From positions 4,771,891 to 4,835,890 of the forward strand of contig NC_092657.1 in NCBI RefSeq assembly GCF_032118995.1: 64,000 nucleotides of DNA. The letters are read 5' to 3'. This DNA is from Asterias amurensis. Its lineage: Eukaryota; Echinodermata; Asteroidea; Forcipulatida; Asteriidae. Positions 63,091 through 64,000 of this stretch are shown piece by piece. The notes under the pieces were generated by a model. That model saw only the letters and a list, made by a program, of their open reading frames with translations, ran no database searches and had not been told where the DNA came from. The stretch's first letter is position 1. Each line of letters begins with the position of its first letter. The translations under genes and the position numbers were made by a program.

Positions 63091-63342
63091 TCAAAATTCC
63101 AGTTGAACCTAGTTAACTGGGGTCAACTGGTTCAACTGGATAGTGACCAAACTTGTCCATTTTCCATATTAACCAACTGGTTTGGACTAGGTTTAACTGT
63201 GTTCAACTAGGTTGAAATTATAAACCAGTTGGTCTCTGTCCATTTTCCATATTAAACCAACTGGTTTTAACTGTGTTTAACTAGTTTCTAGTTCCAGTTA
63301 AACCCAGTTTAACTAGGTTCAACTGGAATTTCGACCTGGGAG
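63086..63342. repeat. AACTGG/CCAGTT fold-back array
   Basis: CCAGGTCAAAATTCCAGTTG and CAACTGGAATTTCGACCTGG are the ends; inside, GTCCATTTTCCATATTAA(A)CCAACTGG is repeated (63155, 63237). It starts directly after the family D palindrome. Confidence 0.7.
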
Positions 63343-64000
63343 GGGTTAGTGCCACAGGTTTTGTTACCAAAACAAACACTGCCCATAGTAGTGAGAGGCT
63401 GGGTACAACTTAAAAAAAAAAAACATCTGAAAATTTGAACTTGAGATGTCAGTAACGCTTTAGTTTAAAGTTCAAGTTTCTTTTAGAGATTAGTCTTCCT
63501 GCAAGGACATAACCACTCCGGATGATCGGCTTTATCTCAAAAACGCGACCAAAAATTTCCACATTTTTTATATCAGTTTTATTGTAACACATTTTATACA
63601 GGATTTAAAACATTCAAACCTTTCCAAAAACCAAAGGTATACTTTGCCTTTAAAGACTACCCCCATTCATTTTAACAGCCAAGAATTTTTTTTTTCGAGA
63701 GGGAATCAAATGGAATATTTTGTTCAAGAGGGATCAGATTTTTCCTTTGGTTGTTCAATGTCATTTTGAACATGCCCTCTGAGACAGGTCCAAAGAAGGT
63801 TACTCAGGCCCGACGCCTTAAAGGCAAGAGCATCAAGGCAATTTCTCTTTGGTTACAGGGAACTTCTATGAGGACAAAGTAAACTTCTATTGAAACAGTC
63901 AATACCAAATCAATGACCATGGACAATGGGGGCATTTGCCTGCATTGCCCTCGAAGGCCTGGAATTTCATGTTTGAGAGGGCAAGGCATTTTCATTTTGC

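Overview
The window looks like nuclear DNA of a marine deuterostome, most likely an echinoderm (sea-star grade). The genes are intron-rich metazoan genes with GT-AG introns, and the host proteins resemble vertebrate LIX1 and DCAF7 closely but not identically. The intergenic DNA is AT-leaning and packed with short fold-back MITEs and a tRNA-derived SINE. The species assignment is inference. There is no bacterial operon logic, CRISPR array or functional tRNA/rRNA gene.

Layout, left to right. 1-4.1 kb is repeat-rich flank with two tiny palindromic elements and a TIR element just upstream of a LIX1/LIX1L orthologue (+, four coding exons, 4161-7927). 8-16 kb is a MITE and satellite field: TTAA-flanked fold-backs, a ~200 bp satellite carrying TGACGTCA, and a ~144 bp satellite. 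16.2-23 kb holds a four-transmembrane, CD20/MS4A-like gene (+, 18595-21539), bracketed by repeats that contain hammerhead-ribozyme-like motifs. 23-29 kb is mostly repeats, with one orphan secreted-protein exon on the minus strand (25487-25696). 29342-30685 is an uninterrupted ORF for a two-Ig-domain transmembrane receptor with six cytoplasmic tyrosines, two of them in ITIM-type motifs. 34677-38263 (minus) is a second CD20/MS4A-like gene; it has the same four-coding-exon structure and intron phases as the first, so the two are probably paralogues. 38.4-50 kb is repeats and LINE scraps. 50197-53954 (+) is DCAF7/WDR68 in seven coding exons, followed by a probable ~1 kb 3'UTR rich in TCAACTA motifs. 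55-64 kb is repeats, including a ~167 bp satellite (57.0-58.0 kb), TTAA-flanked MITEs and a LINE 3' end.

The four well-supported multi-exon genes do not form a pathway. LIX1L and DCAF7 are conserved single genes. The two tetraspan genes and the Ig receptor are membrane proteins lying within ~20 kb, which may be a surface-receptor neighbourhood, but that is only suggestive.

The most interesting items are the hammerhead-like motifs with matching stems I, II and a palindromic stem III; the ITIM-type Ig receptor in one exon; the paired tetraspan genes; and the ~55-62 bp palindromic mobile units. All exon joins were made by eye from splice signals, reading frame and protein similarity recalled from memory; none was checked against transcripts.
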